From Balneolales bacterium (GTDB lineage: Bacteria; Bacteroidota; Rhodothermia; Balneolales; Natronogracilivirgulaceae): 12,354 bases of DNA. Position 1 is the first letter of the stretch; each line of letters starts with the position of its first letter. A program made the position numbers and the translations under genes. The stretch lies in NCBI GenBank assembly GCA_007120555.1, contig SKNL01000064.1:1-12354 (forward strand). Reading direction: 5' to 3'. Below, in pieces: positions 5,914-12,354 of this stretch. Below the pieces are notes generated by a model. That model did no database searches, had not been told where the DNA came from, and saw only the letters and a list, made by a program, of their open reading frames with translations.

Positions 5914-7719
5914 GTGAAAGAGAAGGAAATTACCGGCGCGGAAGATATCCGTTGGGATCTGGCGGATCTGTACCGGAGCCCTGATGATCCCGCCCTTGCA
6001 AAAGACCGAACCGCCGTTTTGGAGAAGGCGGAACATTTCGGAGATAAATATCGTGGCCGCATCGGCACCCTCAGCCCCGCAGAATTCGCCGATGCACTCC
6101 ACGCATATTCAGAGATCCTGGAGATTATGGGCCGGCTCGGGTCCTATGCCTACCTCAAGTGGACTGCCAACACCGAAGACCCCGCTCTTGGCAAGGCGGT
6201 GCAGGAGATTACGGAGCTTTCCTCCGAGCTGACCCAGAAAACCATCTTTTTTACGATTGAGTGGCTGGACATGGACGAGGATGCCGCCCGCAAGCTGATC
6301 CAAAGCAAAGAGCTGGCCGGCTATCGCCACTATCTGGAAATCTCCCGGCTTGACAAACCGCACACACTGGAAGAAAAGGAAGAGAAAATCCTGTCTGCCA
6401 AAGCCGTTACAGGCGCGCGGGCATGGGTTCGCTTTTTTGACGAGACGCTTGGCGCCTCCCGCTTTCAGCTGGGGGATGAAGAACTCACCGAGTCCCGGAT
6501 CCTGAGCCTCATGAGCGACCCTGACCGCGAAGTCCGCCGCCAGGCATCAGAAGTCTTCACGCAGGGGCTGGCCACAATGAAGCACCCGCTCACCTTTGTC
6601 TTCAACACGCTGCTGGCCGACAAGCACACCAACGACCGGCTCAGAAAATATCCACACTGGCTCCGCGCCCGCAACCTTGCCAATGAGATTTCCGACGAAA
6701 GCGTGGAGGCTCTGGTGGATGCGGTCACAGCCAGCTACCCGATTGTCCACCGTTTCTACCGCCTCAAAAAACAGCTGCTCGGTGTCGATGAGATGATGGA
6801 GTACGACCGCTATGCGCCTATCCTCAAAAACCGTGAAAAAATCCAATGGGACGATGCGCGTGACATGGTACTCGATGCCTATTCCGGGTTCCATCCCGAA
6901 ATGGCTGCTGTAGCAGCGCGGTTCTTCGATGAAAACTGGATTGATGCCGCAGTGGTCCCCGGCAAACGCGGCGGGGCTTATTCCGCATCCACCATACCCT
7001 CTGCCCACCCCTACGTATTCATGAATTATGACGGAAAGATCAGGGATGTGCAGACCCTGGCGCATGAGCTTGGGCACGGCGTCCACCAGTACATGTCCCG
7101 CAAGCAAGGCATTCTGCAGGCAGGAACACCGCTGACAACCGCGGAGACGGCATCCGTTTTCGGCGAAATGCTGGTTTTCCGCAAGCTGCTGGCCAATCTT
7201 GACAAGCCCGAAGAGAAAATGGCGCTTCTGGTGGGTAAAATCGATGACTCGATCGCAACCGTATTCCGGCAGATATCCATGAACCGGTTTGAGGACCGCA
7301 TCCACCGTGCCCGGCGCGAAGAGGGCGAACTCACCGCGGACCGTTTTTCCGAACTCTGGATGGAGACACAGGTTCCGGTCTACGGCGATTCGGTGACCCT
7401 GACCGACAATTACCGGATCTGGTGGAGTTACATCCCCCATTTTGTGCATACGCCGGGGTATGTGTACGCCTACGCTTTCGGGGAACTGCTGGTATTGGCA
7501 TTGTACCAGCAGTATCTCAATTCCGGCGACGGATTCAACGATGCCTATCTGGCCATGCTGGAAAAGGGTGGCTCCGACTGGCCCGCGAACCTGATGGCTG
7601 ATCTGGGGGTGGATATCTCGGAAGAGACATTCTGGAACCGGGGACTCCAGGCCATTGCATCCCTTATCGGCGAAGCAGAGGCGCTTTTACCGGAAATAGA
7701 CCATAATAAAGAAGTGTAA
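5914..7719 (+). CDS. pepF: Oligoendopeptidase, M3 family (PepF-like)
   Basis: This is a 601-residue cytosolic zinc metallopeptidase of family M3 (thimet oligopeptidase / PepF clan), which cleaves short peptides during protein turnover or peptide nutrition. The zinc motif is HELGH (H384, E385, H388), preceded by DVQTLA. The likely third ligand is E411 in TTAETASVF, 23 residues after H388, as usual in M3. Conserved C-terminal features include the Tyr- and His-rich stretch HFVHTPGYVYAYAFG, which lines the substrate site. There is no signal peptide and the length is typical. The start is the GTG at 5914 with a weak AAGG upstream at 5904-5907. It leads an operon: the next gene starts 6 nt after its stop. 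Expression is probably from the extended -10 promoter at 5751. Confidence 0.95.
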   Translation: MKEKEITGAEDIRWDLADLYRSPDDPALAKDRTAVLEKAEHFGDKYRGRIGTLSPAEFADALHAYSEILEIMGRLGSYAYLKWTANTEDPALGKAVQEITELSSELTQKTIFFTIEWLDMDEDAARKLIQSKELAGYRHYLEISRLDKPHTLEEKEEKILSAKAVTGARAWVRFFDETLGASRFQLGDEELTESRILSLMSDPDREVRRQASEVFTQGLATMKHPLTFVFNTLLADKHTNDRLRKYPHWLRARNLANEISDESVEALVDAVTASYPIVHRFYRLKKQLLGVDEMMEYDRYAPILKNREKIQWDDARDMVLDAYSGFHPEMAAVAARFFDENWIDAAVVPGKRGGAYSASTIPSAHPYVFMNYDGKIRDVQTLAHELGHGVHQYMSRKQGILQAGTPLTTAETASVFGEMLVFRKLLANLDKPEEKMALLVGKIDDSIATVFRQISMNRFEDRIHRARREEGELTADRFSELWMETQVPVYGDSVTLTDNYRIWWSYIPHFVHTPGYVYAYAFGELLVLALYQQYLNSGDGFNDAYLAMLEKGGSDWPANLMADLGVDISEETFWNRGLQAIASLIGEAEALLPEIDHNKEV

Positions 7720-7725
7720 AGGACT

Positions 7726-9213
7726 ATGAACCGAAAGCATCTGTCCCCCGTTGATGAAAAGGAAAAAGACAATCTGCTGAATTTCAGGAAGCTTGTCCGG
7801 GATACGTTGTTGCTGCTCCGGACGTCGCTGGAGGCTGAGACCGTTTCGATGCACTGGGTGAATGCCAGTCGGGACCAATTTGTGCTGGCCAGTTATGCGA
7901 CCAGCCGCAGGGACGTGGTATTTCAGGATCGCGTCAGCCGCCGCAACCATTTTCTGCACAACTACAGCGCCATAAAATCGATTATCAGGCTGGAAAAGAA
8001 CATCCATTTCAAGCCGGCAGAGCTCACCCACTACTCCGGTATCGCGCCCATCAGCTATATCTACCTCGTTCCGCTTGTCTTCCATGCCGAAACGGTGGCC
8101 ATCACGGCGGTGGAAACAACCCGGAAGCCGGATCTTTCGGCAGGAGATGAAAAAATAATTGCTGCATACCAGAAGGTTTTGGGGCGTATGCTGCAATCCT
8201 ACCAGGATATCACGGACCTTGCGGAGAAGCAGACGGAGTGGATGGATTACGACCAGATCGTGCGCAACCTCATCAAGGCAGATCAGCCCCTGCAACTGGC
8301 AACCGTGCTGGTAGATCAACTGCAGCAATTTGTCGGTGATACCGGCGGGGTGGTCCTGCTTGCAAGGGGCCTGGACGCATGGCACACGGTATGCAATTCC
8401 CGCGATGCCCGGTTTCCCCCGCCGTTGGGCCTGGAACTTGAAGAAGGCTCTATTGCCGCGCAGGCGCTCTCTGATGGGGAACCGTTCTTTTCACCGCATT
8501 TCAATGCCAATCCGAAACGGATCTCATCGGCGGAACCGCTGTGCTACGGTTCGTCGCTGGCTGTCCCTGTAATGCACCGGCAGCGACGACAGCTGCTCCT
8601 GCTGGTCTACAGCGAGAACCCGTTTCTTTTCAGCGATGCCATCAAGCACAAAATCGGCAACCTCTGCCTCATGGCCGGTCTGAAGCTGGAAGCCATGCTT
8701 CCTGATCTTGATGTCTATGAGAATCTTTTTGCCACCCGCATCTCCTGCTATACCAGGGATCTTTTTGCCGGTGCCCTGGAACGGCTTACCGGCGGGAAAC
8801 AGCGAAGGGAATCGGCAATGGCGACATGGGTAGGTATGATCACTATCGGCAATATCAACGACCTGCGCACACGGTACAGGCTGGAAGACCTTACCAGGCT
8901 GCAGAAGCAGGTCCTGAACGGGATCCGTCCGCAACAATATGGCATACCTGGGATCATCGGTGCTTACAGCGATTATATTTACACCTTTCTCCTGCAATCC
9001 ACGGATGAATCGGCGTTTCTCTCCTGGACAGGCCGCATAAGGGAAGCGTTCCGGGAACCGGTTGCATTGTCCCCAAGAAGCAGGGAGCACGTGCTGCTGA
9101 ATACGGGTGTGGCCAGAGTCAACGGGGAAACGGAACCCGATGAATTGCTTCAGAAAGTAAAAAAGGCAATGAATGAGGCACTGAAACAGCAGAAATTTAT
9201 CGTGGAGGTATGA
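7726..9213 (+). CDS. Double GAF-domain protein with degenerate GGDEF-like C-terminus
   Basis: This 495-residue soluble protein has three parts. Residues about 18-165 and 175-325 each have the pattern of a GAF sensor domain (alternating hydrophobic strands such as LVPLVFHAETVAITAVE, and SSLAVPVMHRQRRQLLLLVYSE). Residues about 366-490 resemble a GGDEF domain: ITIGNINDLRTRY at the first strand, a hairpin IGAYSDYIYTFLL where GRYGGDEF would stand, and a typical end, LLNTGVARV...DELLQKVKKAMNEALKQQ. The signature GGDEF is replaced by SDYIY, so diguanylate cyclase activity is unlikely; it may bind a nucleotide or act by protein contact. There is no transmembrane segment or DNA-binding domain. It starts 6 nt after pepF, with AAAGGA only 2 nt before the ATG, and ends 1 nt before deoB. 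The ligand and partner are unknown. The domain calls are by eye. Confidence 0.82.
   Translation: MNRKHLSPVDEKEKDNLLNFRKLVRDTLLLLRTSLEAETVSMHWVNASRDQFVLASYATSRRDVVFQDRVSRRNHFLHNYSAIKSIIRLEKNIHFKPAELTHYSGIAPISYIYLVPLVFHAETVAITAVETTRKPDLSAGDEKIIAAYQKVLGRMLQSYQDITDLAEKQTEWMDYDQIVRNLIKADQPLQLATVLVDQLQQFVGDTGGVVLLARGLDAWHTVCNSRDARFPPPLGLELEEGSIAAQALSDGEPFFSPHFNANPKRISSAEPLCYGSSLAVPVMHRQRRQLLLLVYSENPFLFSDAIKHKIGNLCLMAGLKLEAMLPDLDVYENLFATRISCYTRDLFAGALERLTGGKQRRESAMATWVGMITIGNINDLRTRYRLEDLTRLQKQVLNGIRPQQYGIPGIIGAYSDYIYTFLLQSTDESAFLSWTGRIREAFREPVALSPRSREHVLLNTGVARVNGETEPDELLQKVKKAMNEALKQQKFIVEV
9204..9208 (+). promoter_or_regulatory. Shine-Dalgarno of deoB inside the preceding gene
   Basis: GGAGG lies 6 nt before the deoB ATG and within the last codons of the GAF gene, whose TGA ends 1 nt before that ATG. 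This is one of only two clear Shine-Dalgarno sequences in the window, and the arrangement suggests translational coupling between the two genes. Confidence 0.7.
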
Positions 9214-9214
9214 C

Positions 9215-10399
9215 ATGGCCGTTTGCTACCTGATCATCATCGATGGACTCGGGGTGGGTGCGCAGGAAGATGCGCATCAGTACGGGGACGAGGGAAGCAA
9301 CACGTTGGGACACGTGGTCGCTGAGACACGATGCCGCCTGCCGGAACTGGGACGCATGGGCTTGGGCAATATCATCCCGCTCGACACCGTCCCCCCGGTC
9401 CGTGAACCGCTCGCCGCTTTCGGCAAGATGCGGGAACTGTCTCCGGGAAAGGATTCCACAACAGGCCACTGGGAAATCGCCGGATTGCGGATGGACCAGG
9501 CTTTCCCGACCTATCCTGATGGTTTTCCTGATGAGGTCATCGAAACGTACTGCCGGCTGACCGGAGTAAGCAGCGTGCTGGCGAACAAGCCCGCATCCGG
9601 CACAGCCGTCATCGAAGAGTTCGGCAAGGAGCACCAGCAGACAGGACTGCCAATCGTCTATACCTCGGCCGACAGCGTGTTTCAGGTAGCGTGCGACGTG
9701 AACACCGTGCCGCTTGATACCCTGTACAAGTGGTGTGAAATTGCCCGCACCAGGGTGATGACCGGAGAACATGCGGTTGGACGTGTAATTGCGAGGCCTT
9801 TTGATGGCAAGCCGGGTTCGTATCGACGGCTGTCTGACCAGAGGCATGATTACTCCCTGAAGCCACCCAGGCCGTTTCTCCCCGGTTACCTGCAGGAGCA
9901 GGGTATCACAACCATATCGGTTGGAAAAGTCATCGACCTGTTTGACGAAGAGGGGTTTGACCGCAGCCTGCGTACCAAAAGCAATAAGGAAGGCATCGAA
10001 AAACTGTTGGGCCTGATGGATGAAATCAGGTCTGGCTTTGTTTTCGCCAATCTTATCGAAACCGATCAGAACTACGGGCACCGAAATGATACCGAAGGAT
10101 TTGCCGGGGCGCTCGAAGAAATAGACCAGGCCATTCCCGGACTTCTTGAACGGCTGCAGCCGGACGATCTGCTCATAATTACCGGTGATCATGGCAATGA
10201 CCCTACCATGCCGAGCACCGACCATTCCCGTGAATTCACGCCGCTGCTGGTCTATCCCACAGCAATCGCGGCTGGTGAAGAACTCCCCACCCGCAGCAGC
10301 TTCACGGATATTGCCGTTTCGGTATGTAACTTTTTCGGGGTTGACACCCCGTTCCCCGGTGAATCGTTTCTCGGGAAAGAAATAAATACGCACATTTGA
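9215..10399 (+). CDS. deoB: Phosphopentomutase
   Basis: This 394-residue enzyme interconverts (deoxy)ribose 1-phosphate and 5-phosphate, linking nucleoside breakdown to the pentose phosphate pathway. It belongs to the alkaline phosphatase superfamily and uses two Mn ions and a phosphothreonine. Visible residues are D10 in IIIDGLGVG, the phosphorylated Thr T83 in DSTTGHWE, D284 and H289 in ETDQNYGH, D325 and H326 in TGDHGND, and H337 in STDHSREF. From T83 onward the spacings agree with the Bacillus enzyme (T85, D286, H291, D327, H328, H339), shifted by two. The cap domain lies at about residues 95-215. The start ATG has a good GGAGG. It is the last gene of the pepF operon; no other nucleoside-salvage gene is nearby, and no strong terminator follows it. 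Confidence 0.97.
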   Translation: MAVCYLIIIDGLGVGAQEDAHQYGDEGSNTLGHVVAETRCRLPELGRMGLGNIIPLDTVPPVREPLAAFGKMRELSPGKDSTTGHWEIAGLRMDQAFPTYPDGFPDEVIETYCRLTGVSSVLANKPASGTAVIEEFGKEHQQTGLPIVYTSADSVFQVACDVNTVPLDTLYKWCEIARTRVMTGEHAVGRVIARPFDGKPGSYRRLSDQRHDYSLKPPRPFLPGYLQEQGITTISVGKVIDLFDEEGFDRSLRTKSNKEGIEKLLGLMDEIRSGFVFANLIETDQNYGHRNDTEGFAGALEEIDQAIPGLLERLQPDDLLIITGDHGNDPTMPSTDHSREFTPLLVYPTAIAAGEELPTRSSFTDIAVSVCNFFGVDTPFPGESFLGKEINTHI

Positions 10400-10412
10400 C
10401 GTATAACATCCG

Positions 10413-10501
10413 TAAATTTGCATCGTTTTTCCTCTAAACAGAACCATGTACCCTGCAGGTGGCAGGCTGTTTGGGAAATCCTATCTGAAAGATTGTATAT
10501 T
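10413..10501 (+). promoter_or_regulatory. Candidate promoter region of rpoD
   Basis: The 162-bp gap between deoB and rpoD offers two alternatives. TAAATTTG at 10413-10420 matches the Bacteroidota -7 consensus TAnnTTTG, but TTTG upstream (10395-10398) is only 14 bp away rather than 19-21. TTGGGA (10471-10476) with TATATT (10496-10501) has a 19-bp spacer and would give a leader near 55 nt. A weak hairpin CCTGC/GCAGG lies at 10452-10466. Neither promoter is convincing alone. Confidence 0.3.
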
Positions 10502-10561
10502 GTGTGACCGGTTCAAGCGGTTGCCTGCAGTCTGAACACAAATCAAACCAACGTACTTCCA

Positions 10562-11443
10562 GTGGCCAAGAAGAAAAAAGAACCAAAAAATCCGAGTCCA
10601 AGCGGAATCTCAACAAGAGAATCACAATCTCTTGACAGATACCTCCAGGAAATTGGGAAAGTCAGTCTTATCACCCCTGATGAAGAAGTGGAACTTGCCA
10701 AAAGGATCCAGGCAGGGGATCAGGACGCCCTTGAAAAGCTGACAAAGGCAAATCTGCGCTTTGTGGTGTCAGTTGCCAAACAGTATCAGAATCAGGGTTT
10801 GTCCCTCGGCGACCTGATCAACGAAGGCAATCTTGGACTGATCAAGGCCGCTAAACGATTTGATGAGACCCGTGGTTTCAAGTTCATCTCCTATGCCGTC
10901 TGGTGGATCCGGCAGTCGATCCTTCAGGCTCTTGCCGAGCAAAGCCGTATCGTACGGCTTCCGCTCAACAGGGTGGGGGCTCTCAACAAGATCGGCAAGG
11001 AGCTTTCCAAACTCGAACAGGAATATGAGCGTATACCGTCCGCCGCCGAACTTGCCGAAAGCCTGGAAATGACGGTATCCGAAGTTTCCGACACCCTCAA
11101 GATCTCGGGCCGTCATCTTTCCGTGGATGCTCCGTTTGCACAAGGTGAAGACAACCGCTTGCTGGATGTGCTGGAAAATGAGGAGACACCCGATCCCGAT
11201 AACGACCTGATGGGTGAATCACTGAAAGTCGAGATTGAACGGGCGCTTTCCAAGCTTACCAAGAGAGAGGCCGAGGTGATCAGGCTCTATTTCGGGATTG
11301 GCCGGGAGCACTCACTGACACTGGAGGAAATAGGGGAACGCTTTGATCTTACGCGTGAACGTGTTCGTCAGATCAAGGAAAAAGCCCTGAGAAAATTGCG
11401 CCATCACAACAGAAGCCTGGCTTTGCGCGTGTACCTGGGATAA
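10562..11443 (+). CDS. rpoD: Primary sigma factor RpoD/SigA (short Bacteroidota-like form)
   Basis: This 293-residue sigma-70 family protein directs RNA polymerase to housekeeping promoters. Regions in order: a Lys-rich start (MAKKKKEPK), region 1.2 (SLDRYLQEIGKVSLIT, 23-38), region 2 with ANLRFVVSVAKQYQ (63-76), GDLINEGNLGLIKAAKRFD and the -10-recognition and melting helix KFISYAVWWIRQSILQAL (107-124), region 3 (about 138-215), and region 4 with the helix-turn-helix LTLEEIGERFDLTRERVRQIKEKALRKLR (252-280). It lacks the long acidic region 1.1 and the non-conserved insert of E. coli RpoD. This short primary sigma is the form usual in Bacteroidota and relatives. The start is the GTG at 10562 without a Shine-Dalgarno. 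A stress-type group 2 sigma cannot be fully excluded, but the invariant region 2 argues for the primary factor. Confidence 0.95.
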   Translation: MAKKKKEPKNPSPSGISTRESQSLDRYLQEIGKVSLITPDEEVELAKRIQAGDQDALEKLTKANLRFVVSVAKQYQNQGLSLGDLINEGNLGLIKAAKRFDETRGFKFISYAVWWIRQSILQALAEQSRIVRLPLNRVGALNKIGKELSKLEQEYERIPSAAELAESLEMTVSEVSDTLKISGRHLSVDAPFAQGEDNRLLDVLENEETPDPDNDLMGESLKVEIERALSKLTKREAEVIRLYFGIGREHSLTLEEIGERFDLTRERVRQIKEKALRKLRHHNRSLALRVYLG

Positions 11444-11622
11444 CAAAGGCGATCCGTTTTACAATTTCATCTCGCAGGTAACAATTAACAAATCGGATCA
11501 AGCATGTCATTAAGAGACAGCAGGATGAGTGAAAACCCCTGACTTCAGGAGAACTCCCGGCAGTACAATCCCGAACTTTTTCTTCGTTGAAGCGTAAAAA
11601 TATGTAGAAAGACAAGGAATTC

Positions 11623-11631
11623 TGGTATAAA
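11623..11631 (+). promoter_or_regulatory. Candidate promoter of the Trp/His-rich lipoprotein gene
   Basis: TGGTATAAA fits an extended -10 element (TGn plus TATAAA, one mismatch to TATAAT), similar to the one before pepF. No -35 box is found at 16-18 bp. It would give a leader of roughly 160 nt. TATACT at 11721-11726 is a weaker alternative closer to the gene. Confidence 0.28.
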
Positions 11632-11786
11632 ATTCTATCTTGGCATTAGGTGTAAAGCATCTTTGTTGTGTAATAAATAACAGATAGCGTCACGCAAGAA
11701 AGAATCAAGCCTGACCGTTTTATACTGGAACGAACTGAGTGAACCGCAGATTTAATATCACAGAAGTACCACTGGCAGCAGCAACC

Positions 11787-11792
11787 AAGGAG
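11787..11792 (+). promoter_or_regulatory. Shine-Dalgarno of the lipoprotein gene
   Basis: AAGGAG lies 6 nt before the ATG at 11799. It is the strongest ribosome-binding site in the window and fixes the start, which in turn places a lipoprotein signal peptide at the N-terminus. Confidence 0.7.
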
Positions 11793-11798
11793 AACATT

Positions 11799-12354
11799 AT
11801 GGCACACTTGAAAAACATATCCACTTTGCTGATAGCCGCCTTCATTTTCACTGGCTGCTATACACAGGTCAGAGTCATAGAAGAGCGTCCGGCAAGGACG
11901 GTCTCGGACCGCCATGCTGCAGAGCAGACACAGCCCGTAAGCGATCAGGATATTTACGACCTGGGCTATGAGGACGGTTTGCAAGATGCCGGATTATACT
12001 TCAGGGACATTGACCGCTACCGCTGGTCATCACGCTACCATTACAGCCACCGCTACCCGCGGCATCACTTCAGCACATCGTGGGGGTTTGGCAGCCATGC
12101 CCACTGGAGTTTTGGCATTCATTATGGTTCCTGGGGATGGCATTCACCGTGGGATCCGTACATGTACCACCCATGGCATGCTTCCTACTGGCACTCCTGG
12201 CACAGCCCTTACCGCTGGCACTCTGCCTACCGTTGGCATCGCTATCCGGCTTACGGCTGGCACGGTCCATTCGGATACGGTCCGAACTATTACGTCGTAT
12301 ACAACTATTACAACGTGACCGGCCAACCAGCCCGCACGCGTATGACGAGACAAC
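11799..12354 (+). CDS. Trp/His/Tyr-rich putative lipoprotein (3' end outside window)
   Basis: The frame is open from ATG 11799 to the window edge, giving at least 185 residues without a stop. Residues 1-20 form a lipoprotein signal peptide: a Lys at position 5, a hydrophobic stretch LLIAAFIF, then the lipobox FTGC with C20 as the lipidated residue. Residues 21-50 are polar, followed by YDLGYEDGLQDAG (53-65), a motif of the YxxGYxDGxxDA kind. From residue 74 to 160 the sequence is dominated by Tyr (13), His (15) and Trp (12), with seven Trp-His dipeptides (114, 126, 131, 134, 140, 146, 154) and local units like YRWHSA. A Tyr/Asn-rich stretch YYVVYNYYN follows. I do not recognise the family. 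An outer-membrane or periplasmic surface protein is likely; metal or heme binding through the His residues is only a guess. The strong Shine-Dalgarno and lipobox make the gene credible. Confidence 0.8.
   Translation, partial: MAHLKNISTLLIAAFIFTGCYTQVRVIEERPARTVSDRHAAEQTQPVSDQDIYDLGYEDGLQDAGLYFRDIDRYRWSSRYHYSHRYPRHHFSTSWGFGSHAHWSFGIHYGSWGWHSPWDPYMYHPWHASYWHSWHSPYRWHSAYRWHRYPAYGWHGPFGYGPNYYVVYNYYNVTGQPARTRMTRQ

Larger units (their letters stand above)
11444..11798 (+). other. Intergenic region after rpoD
   Basis: In 355 bp I see no gene: the only frames are very short and without recognisable features. A six-base inverted repeat (GATCCG about 11451-11456, CGGATC about 11494-11499) has a loop of nearly 40 bases and no T run, so it is a poor terminator. 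The downstream half is AT-rich and contains a candidate promoter for the lipoprotein gene. Confidence 0.5.

Noticed and set aside
6547..7449. - strand ORF (300 codons) inside pepF
   Set aside because: It is a shadow of pepF, which has the intact HELGH site.
9197..10447. - strand ORF (416 codons) antisense to deoB
   Set aside because: deoB has every catalytic residue in place; the antisense frame has no recognisable motif and its ends do not fit promoter or ribosome-binding signals.
10505..10540. GGTTCAAG stretch resembling a tRNA T-arm
   Set aside because: The flanking bases do not pair into a T-stem and no acceptor or anticodon arm is found.
11451..11499. GATCCG/CGGATC inverted repeat as the rpoD terminator
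   Set aside because: The stem is only six pairs with a loop of nearly 40 bases and no following T run.
11968..12318. + strand ORF (116 codons, Thr/Ala/Gly-rich) near the right edge
   Set aside because: It is an alternative frame of the lipoprotein gene. The repetitive codons keep it open, but only the frame from 11799 has a signal peptide, lipobox and Shine-Dalgarno.
1..12354. Defence system, transposon, integron or prophage
   Set aside because: No transposase, integrase, nuclease, toxin-antitoxin pair, CRISPR repeat or terminal inverted repeat was seen; the genes are mainly core metabolism and transcription.

Overview
The window looks like core-genome DNA from a member of the Bacteroidota / Rhodothermota / Balneolota group. 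This is inferred from three things: the primary sigma factor is the short Bacteroidota-like form (293 aa, no long acidic insert), 2-oxoglutarate dehydrogenase is a single E2-E1 fusion, and most starts lack a Shine-Dalgarno sequence. Base composition is moderate, estimated by eye at about 50-53% GC. I see no mobile element, CRISPR array, tRNA or rRNA.

Layout. Positions 1-69 are the end of a gene with GKAAD-type pentapeptide repeats, followed by about 230 bp where the same repeat pattern seems to continue in another frame. A two-gene pterin operon follows on the + strand (303-1640): a PTPS/QueD-family synthase and the zinc-type GTP cyclohydrolase FolE2. Together they convert GTP to a tetrahydropterin. 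Convergent to it on the - strand is a 1254-residue fused 2-oxoglutarate dehydrogenase/decarboxylase (1775-5539), a TCA-cycle enzyme. A 374-bp divergent intergenic region (5540-5913) carries an 18-bp direct repeat on the kgd side, and a TGTTATAAT extended -10 box and a hairpin on the other side. A tight + strand operon follows: M3 oligoendopeptidase pepF, a double-GAF protein with a degenerate GGDEF-like C-terminus, and phosphopentomutase deoB (gaps of 6 and 1 nt). The primary sigma factor gene rpoD comes next, then 355 bp without a gene. Last is a lipoprotein gene cut by the window edge, whose mature part is extraordinarily rich in Trp, His and Tyr.

The clearest biological points are these. 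The 'QueD-like' gene carries the Cys-x5-His-Gly-His signature of true 6-pyruvoyl-tetrahydropterin synthases rather than the Cys-x3-His-Gly-His of QueD. The GAF protein has lost the diguanylate cyclase signature. The last gene is an unusual Trp-His repeat lipoprotein. I do not see a defence system or another obviously new multi-gene system. Most of the window is housekeeping, and the more unusual material is in the short repeats, the GAF protein and the two edge genes.
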